A stretch of 7,548 nucleotides of DNA from assembly GCA_017743275.1 (NCBI GenBank), contig JAGHZG010000068.1:1-7548 (forward strand). Reading direction: 5' to 3'. The position numbers and the translations under genes are program-made. The notes beneath the pieces are model-generated. The model saw only the letters and a program-made list of their open reading frames with translations. It ran no database searches and was not told the DNA's origin. The DNA is from Chloroflexota bacterium. GTDB lineage: Bacteria; Chloroflexota; Anaerolineae; B4-G1; DUEL01. Positions 1 to 5,551 of this stretch are shown piece after piece; the first letter of the stretch is position 1, and every line of letters begins with the position of its first letter.

Positions 1-96
1 CTGCGCCACCTCAGCCAGGCCGTTTACGGCCTGGCCCTCTGGGCCCCGACGATTTTGGGACACATCCCTGATAGCCCGTCGGTGCCCGGTCAGTAG
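1..96 (+). CDS. C-terminal end of an unidentified protein (5' partial)
   Basis: The first forward frame is open from the window edge to a TAG at 94-96 and encodes 31 residues that begin LRHLSQAVYGLALWAP and end in PSVPGQ. Most codons end in G or C, as in the confident genes here, and the composition (a hydrophobic stretch, then a Pro/Ser-rich tail) looks like a normal protein end. The other two forward frames give low-quality peptides. The gene would converge on the exporter permease and overlap its last 7 bp (90-96), a common tail-to-tail arrangement in compact genomes. I do not recognise the family from this fragment. It could be a chance open frame, because 31 codons is short. Confidence 0.45.
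   Translation: MRHLSQAVYGLALWAPTILGHIPDSPSVPGQ
14..35 (-). terminator. Possible hairpin terminator of the exporter operon (weak)
   Basis: GCCAGGCCG (14-22) and CGGCCTGGC (27-35) form a perfect 9-bp stem with a TTTA loop, about 55 nt past the minus-strand stop codon of the last exporter gene. No T-rich tract follows it on either strand, and it lies inside the probable coding end on the plus strand. It may therefore be a coincidence of GC-rich codons or, at best, a factor-assisted 3' end. Confidence 0.22.
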
Positions 97-983
97 TTCG
101 TCGTCTGGTCTATCAGCCCTTTCTCCCGGGCCTGAAGGTCGCACAGGCGGTAGGTGACGGCCGCCAGAAGCCCGAAGAGGACCGAGAGACCCGTTAGGAT
201 GCCCAGCAGTTGGCCGTTGTTGAAGCCGGAGAGGGTGGGAAAGCCGCGTGCCAGGTCCCCCAGCAGGGAGCGGCGGATCAGTTCCAGCCAGTAGGTGATG
301 GGCATAGCGAACCCCAGCGGCCGCAGCCAGGGCGGGAGGACCTCCAGGGGAAAGATGGCCCCGCTGAGCAGGTAGAGCGCCCCTGCCACCGCCTCGCCGA
401 TGAGAAAAAAGTGGTGGGCGATCATCAGGCTGATGCTGGCCAGCACCAGCCCCATCAGCGCCAGCATCACCACCCCCAGCATCAGCGACAGCAGAAAGAG
501 GGGCCAGTCCACCCGCGCCGGGTGGAACGGCACATGCAGGAAGAGCACCCCCGCCGCCAGAGTGATGAAGACGGCGAAGGAGCCGGTCAGAAAGCGGGCC
601 ACCCCCCGTCCCAGCCAGTAGGCCGGGAGGCGAATCGGGGCGACGTAGATGTACTTCAGCGTCCGGTAGTGCTCCCGGTCGTCTATCACCGCCCAGGAGA
701 CCCCCGTCATCACCGCGCCGACGTAGATGTAGAAGGCGTTCCCCAGGTAAATGTACGGGAAGATGGGGTTCTCAAACTGGCCGTTGGTGATGACGCCGTA
801 CATGACCACCAGAATGGCCGCCGAGGCCAGCGGCTTCAGCATGGAGTAGATGGCGAACAGGATGGGGTCGGTCCAGTTGGACTCAATCTGCCACCCCAGC
901 CACGTCGCGATGCGGAACGACCGCCAGGCCGCGGACCGGGTTTTCGGTAGATTGGTAGACTGGTAAATTGGGGGGGTGCTCAT
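90..983 (-). CDS. ABC-2 type exporter permease (second permease of the operon)
   Basis: A 297-residue integral membrane protein of the ABC-2 permease family (COG0842-like), which would form half of the transmembrane channel of an ABC exporter with the upstream permease and ATPase. About six hydrophobic segments are visible, near residues 43-65, 75-100, 130-150, 161-188, 193-214 and 258-278. The family hallmark is the block LLSGAIFPLEVLPPWLRPL (205-223) followed by a MPITYWLELIR-type segment, and there is a DDRE..TL..IY.API cytoplasmic stretch near 101-117. I chose the ATG at 983, which overlaps the previous gene's TGA as ATGA and has GGAG 8 nt upstream. The frame is open much further upstream, but that part is out-of-frame sequence of the preceding gene. 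The first 15 or so residues are encoded by a C7 tract and 8-bp tandem repeats and look unlike a conserved N-terminus. The substrate cannot be inferred. Confidence 0.9.
   Translation of the reverse strand: MSTPPIYQSTNLPKTRSAAWRSFRIATWLGWQIESNWTDPILFAIYSMLKPLASAAILVVMYGVITNGQFENPIFPYIYLGNAFYIYVGAVMTGVSWAVIDDREHYRTLKYIYVAPIRLPAYWLGRGVARFLTGSFAVFITLAAGVLFLHVPFHPARVDWPLFLLSLMLGVVMLALMGLVLASISLMIAHHFFLIGEAVAGALYLLSGAIFPLEVLPPWLRPLGFAMPITYWLELIRRSLLGDLARGFPTLSGFNNGQLLGILTGLSVLFGLLAAVTYRLCDLQAREKGLIDQTTNY
946..976. repeat. Three 8-bp tandem repeats plus a G7 tract in the start of the permease gene
   Basis: GGTAGATT (946-953), GGTAGACT (954-961) and GGTAAATT (962-969) are three adjacent units of consensus GGTARAYT, followed directly by seven G (970-976). 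On the coding (minus) strand this reads as C7 followed by AATTTACC, AGTCTACC and AATCTACC, starting 7 nt after the A of the ATG. It is translated as PPIYQSTNLP. Neither 8 nor 1 is a multiple of three, so a change in unit number or in C-tract length would shift the frame just after the start. Confidence 0.8.
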
Positions 984-1837
984 CTCCGGCTCTCCAACAG
1001 TCGCCCCTCCCGGATGGCCATCCGCTCCATGTACCCCAGCAGCCACCGCGCGGCGACCAGGAAGAGAACGCACAGGACCGCCAGAACGGCGACCTCCACA
1101 GGAACCGTCAGGAATCCCAGCGCGGCGCCGGAAGGGAAGAGCAGTTGCCGCATCGCGTCCAGCCCCAGCGTCAGCGGGATGATGGAGGCCGCCACCGCGA
1201 CCCAGAAGCCCAGGTTCTTGACCGGGAAGTAGAAGCCGGAGAGGAGGTAGATGGGCTCCTGGGCCAGATTCGCCAGATGCCACGCCTCCCGCCCCCAGAG
1301 CAGGAAGAGGGACGCGCTCATCATTCCCAGCCCGTAGAGGGCCGCCAGGGTGAGGAGGAAGACCACCACCAGCGCGGGCAGGTTCCCCACCGCGTACTGG
1401 ACGTGGAAAAGGAGGCTGCCGACCAGCAGGATGGCCGCCGCGCGCAGGGCCGTCGCGATGATGCCGCCCAGGGCCATTCCCAGCAGGATGGCCATCATGG
1501 AGTTGGGGGCCATAATATAGAGGGCCAGATTCCCCGACTCCTTCTCCCAGTAGAGTTGGCTGGACATACTCCAGAGGACGTTGAGCCAGAAGGCCGTCAT
1601 CGCCCCGCCGACGACGACGAAGCCCACATACTCCTCCGGCGCCCCGATGGCCCGGTAGACGAAGACATAGGCGGAGACGGCCAGGATGGAGAGGAAAACG
1701 TCAAAGAAAATCCACGACCGCTCCCGCTGCTGGCCGACCACCCGGGGGTAGGCGCGGGCGACCACCGTTTTCAGGAAGAGGCGCCAGCCACTGGCCTTGG
1801 GGACCGGTGCGAAGAAGGGGCGGGCCTCACTGCCCAT
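980..1837 (-). CDS. ABC-2 type exporter permease (first permease of the operon)
   Basis: A 285-residue membrane protein of the ABC-2 permease superfamily. It would pair with the downstream permease to make a heterodimeric channel driven by the upstream ATPase. Hydrophobic segments lie near residues 43-63, 70-92, 115-143, 153-180, 189-217 and 244-267. The family-like stretch EPIYLLSGFYFPVKNLG (194-210) matches in position the LLSGAIFPLEVLPP motif of the partner. WEKESGNLALYIMAP (97-111) corresponds to the cytoplasmic loop thought to contact the ATPase. The ATG at 1837 has a strong site on the minus strand, GAGGAGG at 1850-1844, with 6-nt spacing. The gene overlaps the ATPase end by 11 bp and the next permease start by 4 bp (ATGA), which implies translational coupling. 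The two permeases are clearly not near-identical copies. The substrate is unknown. Confidence 0.88.
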   Translation of the reverse strand: MGSEARPFFAPVPKASGWRLFLKTVVARAYPRVVGQQRERSWIFFDVFLSILAVSAYVFVYRAIGAPEEYVGFVVVGGAMTAFWLNVLWSMSSQLYWEKESGNLALYIMAPNSMMAILLGMALGGIIATALRAAAILLVGSLLFHVQYAVGNLPALVVVFLLTLAALYGLGMMSASLFLLWGREAWHLANLAQEPIYLLSGFYFPVKNLGFWVAVAASIIPLTLGLDAMRQLLFPSGAALGFLTVPVEVAVLAVLCVLFLVAARWLLGYMERMAIREGRLLESRR

Positions 1838-2843
1838 CGGCGACCTCCTCTTCCGCCAGCGGGCGGCCCACCAGTTCCACGAACACGTCCTCCAGCGTCG
1901 GCTCCCGCTTGGTCAGGTGGCGGACCTGCACCGCGCGCTCGGTCAGGACGTGGATGACGCCGGGCAGGGCGGAGTCGGCGGCCAGGATCAGACTCAGCCG
2001 CGCGCCGCCATCGGCATCGGTCAGCACGGCCTTGCGGACGCCGGGGAGCGCTTCCAGCATGGAAGAGGTCAGGCCGTTGGGGGCGGTGATTTCTATGTCA
2101 AAGAGGGCGTCCCGCTGGAGGCGGCGCTTCAGTGCCTCGGGCGAGTCGCAGGCCAGCACCCGCCCCTGGCTGATGATGGCGACCCGGTCGCAGAGTTCGT
2201 CCGCCTCCACCATGTAGTGCGTGGTCAGGAGGACCGTCCGGTCGGGATGGGCGTCCATCCACTCCCGGATGAACCGCCGGACATCCCGGGCCGCATTGAC
2301 GTCCAGCCCCAGCGTCGGCTCGTCCAGGAAGAGAATCTCTGGGTCGGTAAGGAACCCCCGGACGATGTTCATCTTCTGCCGCAGGCCGGTGGAGAGGTCA
2401 GAGGATTTGGTGTGGATGCGGTCGGCCAGGCCGATGCGGCGCAGCAGTTCCTCAATGCGGCGGTTTGCCTCCCGGGAGGGGAGGCCGTAGAACTGAGCGA
2501 ACATCCAGAGATTTTCCCGCACGGTGAGCAGGCCGTAGCCGGAGGCCTCGCCGCCGGAGACCATGTTGATGCGGGGGCGGATTTTGTGGGGCTCCCGCAC
2601 CACGTCAAACCCGGCGACCCGGGCCCAGCCGGTGGTGGGGGCCAGCAGGGTAGTCAGAATCTTGATGAGCGTCGTCTTTCCGGCACCGTTGGGGCCCAGC
2701 AGGCCGAAGAGTTCGCCGCGCGGAATCTGCAGGTTCACATCCCGCAGGGCGACCACCTCTTTGCGGATGCGCCGCTCCCGCCGGTTGCGGATGGTGTAGA
2801 TACGTCCCAGATTTTGGGTTTCAATGGCCAGGTCTGCAGACAT
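1827..2843 (-). CDS. ABC-2 exporter ATP-binding subunit
   Basis: A 338-residue cytoplasmic ATPase (COG1131/CcmA-like) that would power the two permeases. Motifs in order, numbered from MSADL: Walker A GPNGAGKTT (50-58), signature LSTGLRQ (150-156, in place of LSGGQ), Walker B EILFLDEPT (169-177), D-loop LGLD (178-181) and H-switch His209 in TTHYM. After residue 235 comes the C-terminal extension of this subfamily, ending in REPTLEDVFVELVGRPL. The Q-loop region (INMVSGGEASGYGLLTVRENL region, about 92-112) has no glutamine. I prefer the ATG at 2843, preceded by GAGGAG with 4-nt spacing. An in-frame GTG at 2855 would add four residues but has no good ribosome site. It is the first gene of the minus-strand operon and overlaps the next gene by 11 bp. 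The substrate (drug, lipid or polysaccharide) is undetermined. Confidence 0.93.
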   Translation of the reverse strand: MSADLAIETQNLGRIYTIRNRRERRIRKEVVALRDVNLQIPRGELFGLLGPNGAGKTTLIKILTTLLAPTTGWARVAGFDVVREPHKIRPRINMVSGGEASGYGLLTVRENLWMFAQFYGLPSREANRRIEELLRRIGLADRIHTKSSDLSTGLRQKMNIVRGFLTDPEILFLDEPTLGLDVNAARDVRRFIREWMDAHPDRTVLLTTHYMVEADELCDRVAIISQGRVLACDSPEALKRRLQRDALFDIEITAPNGLTSSMLEALPGVRKAVLTDADGGARLSLILAADSALPGVIHVLTERAVQVRHLTKREPTLEDVFVELVGRPLAEEEVADGQ

Positions 2844-2895
2844 CGGACTCCTCACGTAGTCTCAGCGATCACCATCGGAGGCGAATCGGAGTCCT

Positions 2896-2901
2896 ATTGT
2901 A
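2896..2901 (-). promoter_or_regulatory. Candidate -10 box for the exporter operon
   Basis: On the minus strand the sequence TACAAT (2901-2896) resembles a sigma-70 -10 box. A start about 7 nt downstream would give a leader of about 45 nt before the ATPase ATG at 2843. The hexamer 17 nt upstream is TGGCGC (2924-2919), a poor -35 match, so a weak or activator-dependent promoter is the most that can be claimed. Confidence 0.35.
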
Positions 2902-2937
2902 CCTCTTTCTGGATGTTTGCGCCAGTTGCCGCCGTGA

Positions 2938-2945
2938 AACGGAAC
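2938..2945. repeat. Left target-site duplication of the MITE (AACGGAAC)
   Basis: AACGGAAC directly abuts the left inverted end of the 2946-3030 element and is repeated identically at 3031-3038 against the right end. The identity is exactly 8 bp: flanking bases differ outward and the inverted ends begin inward. Confidence 0.8.
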
Positions 2946-3030
2946 GTAACTGTTCAGCCTCCCCCACCGCCAGCGGCTTCGCCGCTCGCCGCAGGCAGCG
3001 GGGGAGGGGTGAGGAAGGCTGAACAGTTAC
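2946..3030. mobile_element. 85-bp MITE-like element, probably IS66-type ends
   Basis: GTAACTGTTCAGCCT (2946-2960) is the exact reverse complement of AGGCTGAACAGTTAC (3016-3030), so the element has perfect 15-bp terminal inverted repeats. It is bounded on both sides by the 8-bp direct repeat AACGGAAC, as expected of a transposition target duplication. The 55-bp interior carries no gene. It has a small hairpin (AGCGGC 2972-2977, TTC, GCCGCT 2981-2986), complementary tracts CCTCCCCC and GGGGGAGG, and a G-rich right part. IS66-family insertion sequences are known for ends that begin GTAA and for 8-bp duplications, so a non-autonomous IS66 relative moved in trans is the best reading. That family assignment is inference from ends and duplication length only. 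It lies between the two divergent promoters. Confidence 0.8.
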
Positions 3031-3038
3031 AACGGAAC
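3031..3038. repeat. Right target-site duplication of the MITE (AACGGAAC)
   Basis: Identical to 2938-2945. Its last base is immediately followed by the TTGACA -35 box at 3039, so the insertion point is at the upstream edge of the sugar-operon promoter core. Confidence 0.8.
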
Positions 3039-3066
3039 TTGACAATTCTCTCTTCCGGAGTATAAT
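3039..3066 (+). promoter_or_regulatory. Near-consensus sigma-70 promoter of the sugar importer operon
   Basis: TTGACA (3039-3044) and TATAAT (3061-3066) are both perfect consensus hexamers separated by 16 bp, one below the optimum of 17. Transcription would start near 3073, giving a leader of about 154 nt before the binding-protein ATG. It faces the sugar importer and begins directly after the right target duplication of the MITE. Any control by an upstream activator site would have been displaced 93 bp by that insertion. Confidence 0.85.
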
Positions 3067-3074
3067 ATTTTTGC

Positions 3075-3097
3075 CCCTGGATGTCCGAGCCCCAGGG
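3075..3097 (+). other. Small hairpin at the 5' end of the sugar-operon transcript
   Basis: CCCTGG (3075-3080) pairs with CCAGGG (3092-3097) across an 11-nt loop, beginning 2 nt or so from the predicted transcription start. Short 5' hairpins of this kind can protect mRNA from 5' decay. No T-tract follows, so it is not a terminator. Confidence 0.35.
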
Positions 3098-3123
3098 TGT
3101 TCTCAGCGGTCCGCCGTTCCGAT

Positions 3124-3134
3124 AAGGAGGTGAT
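3124..3134 (+). promoter_or_regulatory. Leader-borne 11-nt perfect Shine-Dalgarno (stabiliser or leader-peptide site)
   Basis: AAGGAGGTGAT is the full complement of the conserved 3' tail of bacterial 16S rRNA (ATCACCTCCTT). It lies about 93 nt upstream of the binding-protein start, which has its own good site. No start codon sits at the usual 5-9 nt spacing. The only ATG (3133) overlaps the match. Leader Shine-Dalgarno sequences that bind ribosomes and protect mRNA are known in Bacillus (the STAB-SD of cry3A). AAGGA (3124-3128) can also pair with TCCTT (3136-3140). Confidence 0.45.
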
Positions 3135-3168
3135 GTCCTTCGGAGAAGAATCCCCCTGCTTCTGTTGA
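3133..3168 (+). CDS. Possible 11-residue leader peptide ORF
   Basis: ATG at 3133 opens a short frame, MSFGEESPCFC, with TGA at 3166-3168, inside the transcribed leader of the sugar operon. The perfect Shine-Dalgarno just upstream is in its favour. Against it, GGAGG ends only 2 nt before the ATG, too close for efficient initiation, and an 11-codon frame is easily found by chance. No run of a single regulatory amino acid is present beyond two Cys, so classical attenuation is not evident. Confidence 0.2.
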   Translation: MSFGEESPCFC

Positions 3169-3178
3169 CCGCATCTCC

Positions 3179-3184
3179 TATAAT
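3179..3184 (+). promoter_or_regulatory. Second TATAAT, possible internal promoter (weak)
   Basis: A second perfect TATAAT lies 43 nt upstream of the binding-protein ATG. The hexamer at 17-bp spacing is CTGCTT (3156-3161), a poor -35. The attractive TTGACC at 3165-3170 is only 8 bp away and cannot work with this -10 in the normal geometry. If used, it would give a leader of about 36 nt that bypasses the upstream 11-nt Shine-Dalgarno. Confidence 0.25.
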
Positions 3185-3189
3185 CCCCG

Positions 3190-3212
3190 TTGTTGCTCAC
3201 CATTGTTGCTCA
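3190..3212 (+). repeat. 10-bp direct repeat TTGTTGCTCA before the ribosome site
   Basis: TTGTTGCTCA occurs at 3190-3199 and 3203-3212, a 13-bp period, ending at the ribosome-binding site of the binding-protein gene. It may be a small duplication or a tandem binding site. Nothing in the sequence decides between these. Confidence 0.4.
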
Positions 3213-3221
3213 AAGGAGGAG
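3212..3221 (+). promoter_or_regulatory. Strong ribosome-binding site that fixes the binding-protein start
   Basis: AAAGGAGGAG contains GGAGG (3215-3219) 7 nt before the ATG at 3227. This chooses that ATG over in-frame upstream TTG codons at 3203 and 3206, which have no ribosome site and would put codons across this one. Confidence 0.85.
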
Positions 3222-3226
3222 TAACT

Positions 3227-4495
3227 ATGTCCCGCAGAACCCTCTGGTCTATGATGAGTCTTGTCGTGGTACTGGCGATGCTCCTGGTCGCCTGCAGGCC
3301 AGCCCCGACTCCCACCCCTGCGAAGAAGCAACTGGAAATCTTCTCCTGGTGGACGACGGGTGGCGAGGCGGCTGGTCTCCTAAAACTCTTTGAACTCTAC
3401 AATCAGAAGTTCCCGGATGTGGAGATCATCAACGCCACCGTGGCTGGCGGGGCCGGCTTTGAGGCCAAGCCCGCGCTGAAGGCCCGCATGTTGGGCGGCG
3501 ACCCGCCCGACTCCTTCCAGGTGCATATGGGCCGTGAACTCATTGACACCTGGGTCACCACCGGCTATATGGAGCCGCTGGACGACCTTTTCAAGCAGGA
3601 GGGCTGGGAGGCCGTCTTCCCCAAGGGCGTGCTGGAGATCATCTCCTACGACGGTCACTACTGGTCCGTCCCGGTCAACATCCACCGGGCTAACGTCCTC
3701 TGGTACAACAAGAAAGTCTTTGAGGCCAATGGCTGGAAACCCCCGGAGACCTTTGAGGAGTTCTTTGCTCTGGCGGAGCAGATGAAGGCCAAGGGGATCA
3801 CGCCGCTGGCCCTGGGCGACGTGGGCATCTGGGCCTCCACCCACCTCTTTGAGGTCATCCTGGCGGGCACCATGGGCCCGGAGAAGTACAAGGGGCTCTG
3901 GACCGGTCAGACCGACTGGAACGGCCCGGAGGTCAGGCAGGCTCTGGAGACGATGGCGAAGATGCTGGAGTACGTGAATCCCGACCACTCCGCCCTCTCC
4001 TGGGATCAGGCCAACGACCTGGTCATCCAAGGCAAGGCCGGGATGACCATTATGGGCGACTGGGTGGACGCCGATAACCTGGCGAAGGGCTTCAAGGACT
4101 CCGGCTGGGCTCCGCCACCGGGGACGAGGGGTGTTTTCATTGCCCTCTCCGACACCTTCGGCCTGCCCAAGGGCGCTCCCCACCGGGAGCAGGTGATTGA
4201 GTGGCTGCGGCTCTGCGGCTCCAAGGAGGGCCAGGAGGCCTTCAACCCGCTCAAGGGCTCCATCTGCGCCCGCAACGACTGCAACCCCGAACTCTTCGGC
4301 CCCTACCTGAAGACCGCGATGGAGGACTGGCAGAAGGATGTCGTTGTACCCAGCCTGGCTCACGGCGCCGCGGCCTCGGAGTCCTGGGTGACGATGATCA
4401 ACGATGTGATGACCGTCTTCGTCACCGACCGGGATGTGGCCAGGGCCCAGGCCGGCCTGGCTCAGGCCTGCAAAGACGCCGGGGTCTGCAAATAA
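3227..4495 (+). CDS. Sugar-binding lipoprotein of a CUT1 ABC importer (glucose-type)
   Basis: A 422-residue extracytoplasmic solute-binding protein (COG1653, MalE/UgpB class). Residues 1-22 are a lipoprotein signal (MSRR, hydrophobic core, LVAC lipobox), with Cys23 as the lipidated residue, followed by an Ala/Pro/Thr linker typical of Chloroflexota lipoproteins. The mature part closely resembles, from memory, the Thermus thermophilus glucose/galactose-binding protein. Shared blocks are SWWTTGGE (40-47), INATVAGGAG (68-77), GGDPPDSFQVH (90-100), VPVNIHRANVLWY (148-160), LSWDQA near 257-262, GDWV (277-280), FGLPKGA (311-317), NPLKGSI (340-346) and LAHGAA (377-382). Residues expected to line the sugar site (His100, Trp259, Asp278, Lys315, His379) are present. 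Five further cysteines (330, 347, 352, 415, 421) are unusual. It is the first gene of the importer operon, behind a strong promoter and ribosome site. The exact sugar is inferred, not shown. Confidence 0.93.
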   Translation: MSRRTLWSMMSLVVVLAMLLVACRPAPTPTPAKKQLEIFSWWTTGGEAAGLLKLFELYNQKFPDVEIINATVAGGAGFEAKPALKARMLGGDPPDSFQVHMGRELIDTWVTTGYMEPLDDLFKQEGWEAVFPKGVLEIISYDGHYWSVPVNIHRANVLWYNKKVFEANGWKPPETFEEFFALAEQMKAKGITPLALGDVGIWASTHLFEVILAGTMGPEKYKGLWTGQTDWNGPEVRQALETMAKMLEYVNPDHSALSWDQANDLVIQGKAGMTIMGDWVDADNLAKGFKDSGWAPPPGTRGVFIALSDTFGLPKGAPHREQVIEWLRLCGSKEGQEAFNPLKGSICARNDCNPELFGPYLKTAMEDWQKDVVVPSLAHGAAASESWVTMINDVMTVFVTDRDVARAQAGLAQACKDAGVCK

Positions 4496-4516
4496 CTGCC
4501 CCCCGGCCCGCGCTGC

Positions 4517-4545
4517 GGCGGGGCGGCCCGCAGGGCCGCCCCGCC
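4517..4545 (+). other. Intercistronic hairpin between binding protein and permeases
   Basis: GGCGGGGCGGCCC (4517-4529) and GGGCCGCCCCGCC (4533-4545) form a perfect 13-bp, almost all-GC stem with a GCA loop, 21 nt after the binding-protein stop. Only TTCATAAA follows, so it lacks the T-tract of an efficient intrinsic terminator. The position matches hairpins that protect upstream binding-protein mRNA and reduce downstream permease expression, as known for malE-malF. Partial termination is the alternative. Confidence 0.8.
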
Positions 4546-4564
4546 TTCATAAATCCGAGTCATC

Positions 4565-5551
4565 ATGCGCCGCTTATCCTGGGACCGGATCATCTCTATT
4601 CTGCTCATTCTCCCCTCCATCCTGGCCATTGCCATCTTCGTCTATGGCTTCATTGCCTGGAGCGGATGGGTTTCCCTCTCCAACTGGGATGGGCTGCGCC
4701 CCGACCTCTCCTGGGCCGGCTTTGTGAACTACGCCAAACTCTTCGCCACCCCCCGCTTCCAGATTGACATCCGGAACACGGTGGTCTTCACCACCTTCTT
4801 CCTGGGTGCCTGCATCTTTCTGGGATTGGGGATAGCCATCCTGTTGGACCAGGGGATTCGCGGGGAGAACTTCTTCCGCAGTTTATTTCTGTTCCCGATG
4901 GCTATTTCGTTCATCGTGACTGGCGTCACCTGGCGGTGGCTCCTGGCTCCCGGCGACCCGGCGACCGGTCGTCTGACCGGCATCAACGTCCTGCTGGGGA
5001 ATCTGGGGCTCCCCCTTTCCCGGTGGTACACCGACCCCACTGTGGTCTACATCCAGCCCACCAGTGCCGTGGGGCAGTTCCTCCAGCAGGTCGGGCTGGG
5101 GTTTCTGACCACCCCCAACTTTGGCATCCCTCTGGCGATGTTCTCCATTGTTATCGCCGCCACCTGGCAGATGTCCGGGTACGTGATGGCCATGTATCTG
5201 GCGGGACTGCGGGGGATTCCAGAGGAATTGCGGGAGGCCGCGCGGGTGGATGGGGCCAGCGAATGGCAGGTCTACCGCCACATCGTCTTCCCCCTCCTGC
5301 GACCGGTCACGCTGAGCGTCGTCATCGTACTGGGCCACATCTCCCTCAAGATTTTTGACCTGGTGGCCGCGATGAGCAAGAAGGGGCCGGGCTTCGCCAC
5401 CGACGTGCCGGCCTACTTTATGTTTGAGACCACCTTCCAGGGGGACCACTACTCTCAGGGCGCCTCTATCGCGATTTTCCTGCTGGTCACCGTCAGTTTG
5501 CTGGTCGTTCCTTACCTCATCTATAGCACCCGTCGGGAGGCGGAAGTATGA
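4565..5551 (+). CDS. Sugar ABC importer permease, first (MalF/UgpA-like)
   Basis: A 328-residue inner-membrane permease of the binding-protein-dependent family (COG1175). Its hallmark EAA loop ELREAARVDGASEWQVYRHI (221-240) followed by VFPLL has EAA at 224-226, the invariant Gly230 and Pro243, and is where the ATPase docks. Hydrophobic segments lie near 9-33, 70-94, 105-126, 184-213, 245-270 and 298-320. A long, mostly polar loop (about 128-183) sits outside the membrane between segments 3 and 4. ATG 4565 starts directly before a typical charged N-terminus (MRRLSWDR). No clear Shine-Dalgarno precedes it, only a weak GAG, which together with the upstream hairpin suggests lower expression than the binding protein. 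Its stop overlaps the next start (ATGA). Confidence 0.94.
   Translation: MRRLSWDRIISILLILPSILAIAIFVYGFIAWSGWVSLSNWDGLRPDLSWAGFVNYAKLFATPRFQIDIRNTVVFTTFFLGACIFLGLGIAILLDQGIRGENFFRSLFLFPMAISFIVTGVTWRWLLAPGDPATGRLTGINVLLGNLGLPLSRWYTDPTVVYIQPTSAVGQFLQQVGLGFLTTPNFGIPLAMFSIVIAATWQMSGYVMAMYLAGLRGIPEELREAARVDGASEWQVYRHIVFPLLRPVTLSVVIVLGHISLKIFDLVAAMSKKGPGFATDVPAYFMFETTFQGDHYSQGASIAIFLLVTVSLLVVPYLIYSTRREAEV

Noticed and set aside
984..1283. Upstream extension of the 90-983 permease frame by 100 residues
   Set aside because: It runs antiparallel-free but out of frame through the preceding permease gene and gives Gly/Arg/Pro-rich peptide. The ATGA-coupled ATG at 983 with GGAG upstream is the natural start.
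2844..2855. GTG start for the exporter ATPase
   Set aside because: No good ribosome site precedes it, whereas ATG 2843 has GAGGAG just upstream, inside the proposed extension.
2845..2894. GGACTCC/GGAGTCC pairing that would hide the ATPase ribosome site
   Set aside because: The 7-bp match is real (2845-2851 with 2888-2894), but a start about 7 nt past the candidate -10 would leave most of the 5' half outside the transcript, so a translational switch is not supported.
968..3065. Long plus-strand frames (968-1957 and 1797-3065) opposite the exporter genes
   Set aside because: They mirror the minus-strand codons, have His/Gln/Gly/Arg-rich composition with no recognisable domain, and lie opposite three confident genes.
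3165..3184. TTGACC plus TATAAT as a second complete promoter
   Set aside because: The spacer is only 8 bp, incompatible with normal sigma-70 geometry. Only the isolated -10 is kept as a weak candidate.
3203..3226. TTG start that would extend the binding protein by eight residues
   Set aside because: The extension covers the strong ribosome site AAAGGAGGAG. The ATG at 3227 begins a normal lipoprotein signal with correct spacing.
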